6,036 nucleotides of DNA from CAYPEZ01 sp964409985. GTDB taxonomy: Bacteria > Patescibacteriota > Minisyncoccia > Phycocordibacterales > UBA6899. Positions 5,437 to 6,036 of the stretch are shown here, piece after piece. Position numbers and translations under genes: made by a program. Every line of letters begins with the position of its first letter. The first letter of the stretch is position 1. Under the pieces are notes generated by a model. It did not search any database. It worked only from the letters and a program-made list of their open reading frames with translations, and was not told where the DNA came from. The stretch is from the NCBI GenBank assembly GCA_964409985.1, contig CAYPEZ010000046.1, forward strand, positions 1 to 6,036. Reading direction: 5' to 3'.

Positions 5437-6036
5437 ATGCGTTTTGTTTCACGCTTAATCCATGCCATTGAACGAACGGTTCTTCCTCTTCATGCGTGGA
5501 TGCTGGGCTTTCTTTCGATACTTTTTATACGTTACTTTTTTGAGGGAGTCAGTAGTGGAGGTTCAACGGGGTTTTTCCCAACAGATTTTCCTACAAATCT
5601 TCATTACACACTCTTTTATATTTCGATGACGTTGGTGTTTGCGATCATCCTTTCGGTGTTTACAAAAAAAACCATCAGTGACACCACAAAAATCACTATC
5701 GTCGCACTTCCGATCATATGGGTTGCCCCTGTTGTTGATTTTATCGTGCTCGGCCATGCACGCATGACATATCTTTTTGAACATTGGCCACAACTCCTTA
5801 ATGATTTTTTGACGTTTTTTGGTCCTCTACAATCTTCTGGAATAACATTTGGCATGCGTGCTGAATTCATCCTGATCCTCTTTGGCGTCTTTGTGTATAT
5901 TTTTTCTTCTACCCATTCTTGGTGGAGATCATTAGTGGGACCGCTTTGTGTCTATGTATTTCTTTTTCTGAGCTCATCTCTCCCAAGCCTTCTGGTGTTT
6001 TGGTCTGGGCAAGACATGACAGTACTATATCAGTGG
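5437..6036 (+). CDS. Multi-pass membrane protein of unknown function, 5' part only
   Basis: The frame is open from the ATG at 5437, two bases after the ddl stop, to the window end, giving 200 residues with no stop. I do not recognise the family. Hydrophobic segments, likely membrane helices, lie at about residues 16-35, 54-77, 84-106, 142-160 and 166-190. A basic N-terminal stretch (MRFVSRLIHAIERT) precedes the first one. The loop at about 36-53 is rich in Gly, Ser, Thr and Pro, and the one at about 107-141 carries few charges. No catalytic motif is visible. The tight spacing to ddl suggests translational coupling and a shared transcript; an envelope role is only an inference from that position. 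Minus-strand frames across 5563-5870 are shadows of this T-rich coding sequence. Confidence 0.8.
   Translation, partial: MRFVSRLIHAIERTVLPLHAWMLGFLSILFIRYFFEGVSSGGSTGFFPTDFPTNLHYTLFYISMTLVFAIILSVFTKKTISDTTKITIVALPIIWVAPVVDFIVLGHARMTYLFEHWPQLLNDFLTFFGPLQSSGITFGMRAEFILILFGVFVYIFSSTHSWWRSLVGPLCVYVFLFLSSSLPSLLVFWSGQDMTVLYQW

Noticed and set aside
5563..5870. Minus-strand frames of 76 and 84 codons as genes
   Set aside because: They are antisense shadows of the membrane-protein frame, with no ribosome site and unlikely composition.
1..6036. CRISPR array, tRNA, rRNA or insertion sequence
   Set aside because: No regularly spaced repeats, cloverleaf, rRNA-like block, transposase or terminal inverted repeats were seen by eye.

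Overview
The window looks like a compact bacterial chromosome segment, most likely from the candidate phyla radiation (Patescibacteria, possibly a Parcubacteria-type lineage). That placement is an inference. It rests on the short spacers, a membrane-anchored and heavily degenerated Clp-type AAA+ protein, a UvrC without its C-terminal helix-hairpin-helix (HhH) part, and start regions that suggest leaderless transcripts. No mobile element, CRISPR array, tRNA or rRNA was recognised.

Layout. Positions 1-117 hold the hydrophobic 3' tail of an upstream membrane-protein frame; it is interrupted by a stop, so it ends early, is frameshifted, or is not a gene. Positions 121-2622 (+) encode an 833-residue Clp/Hsp100-like protein with an N-terminal transmembrane hairpin, diverged Clp N-terminal repeats, an AAA+ domain 1 that has lost its Walker A lysine, and an AAA+ domain 2 with intact ATPase residues but a shortened pore loop without an aromatic residue. 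A perfect 10-bp hairpin (2626-2652) separates it from a convergent gene of unknown function (2635-3162, -). Divergent from that gene, an apparent operon runs to the window end: uvrC (3196-4467), ddl (4475-5434) and the start of an unknown multi-pass membrane protein (5437 to beyond 6036), with gaps of 7 and 2 bases.

Functionally, uvrC belongs to nucleotide excision repair and ddl makes the D-Ala-D-Ala dipeptide for peptidoglycan. The following membrane protein may be an envelope protein, but only its position suggests this. Both uvrC and ddl have a -10-like hexamer ending exactly 6 bases before the ATG, so each could be transcribed as a leaderless mRNA; for ddl the hexamer overlaps the uvrC stop codon. 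The most interesting object is the Clp-like protein: it keeps a working-looking ATPase motor but lacks the recognisable ClpP-docking loop, M domain and D2 pore tyrosine, so it is probably not a conventional protease unfoldase.
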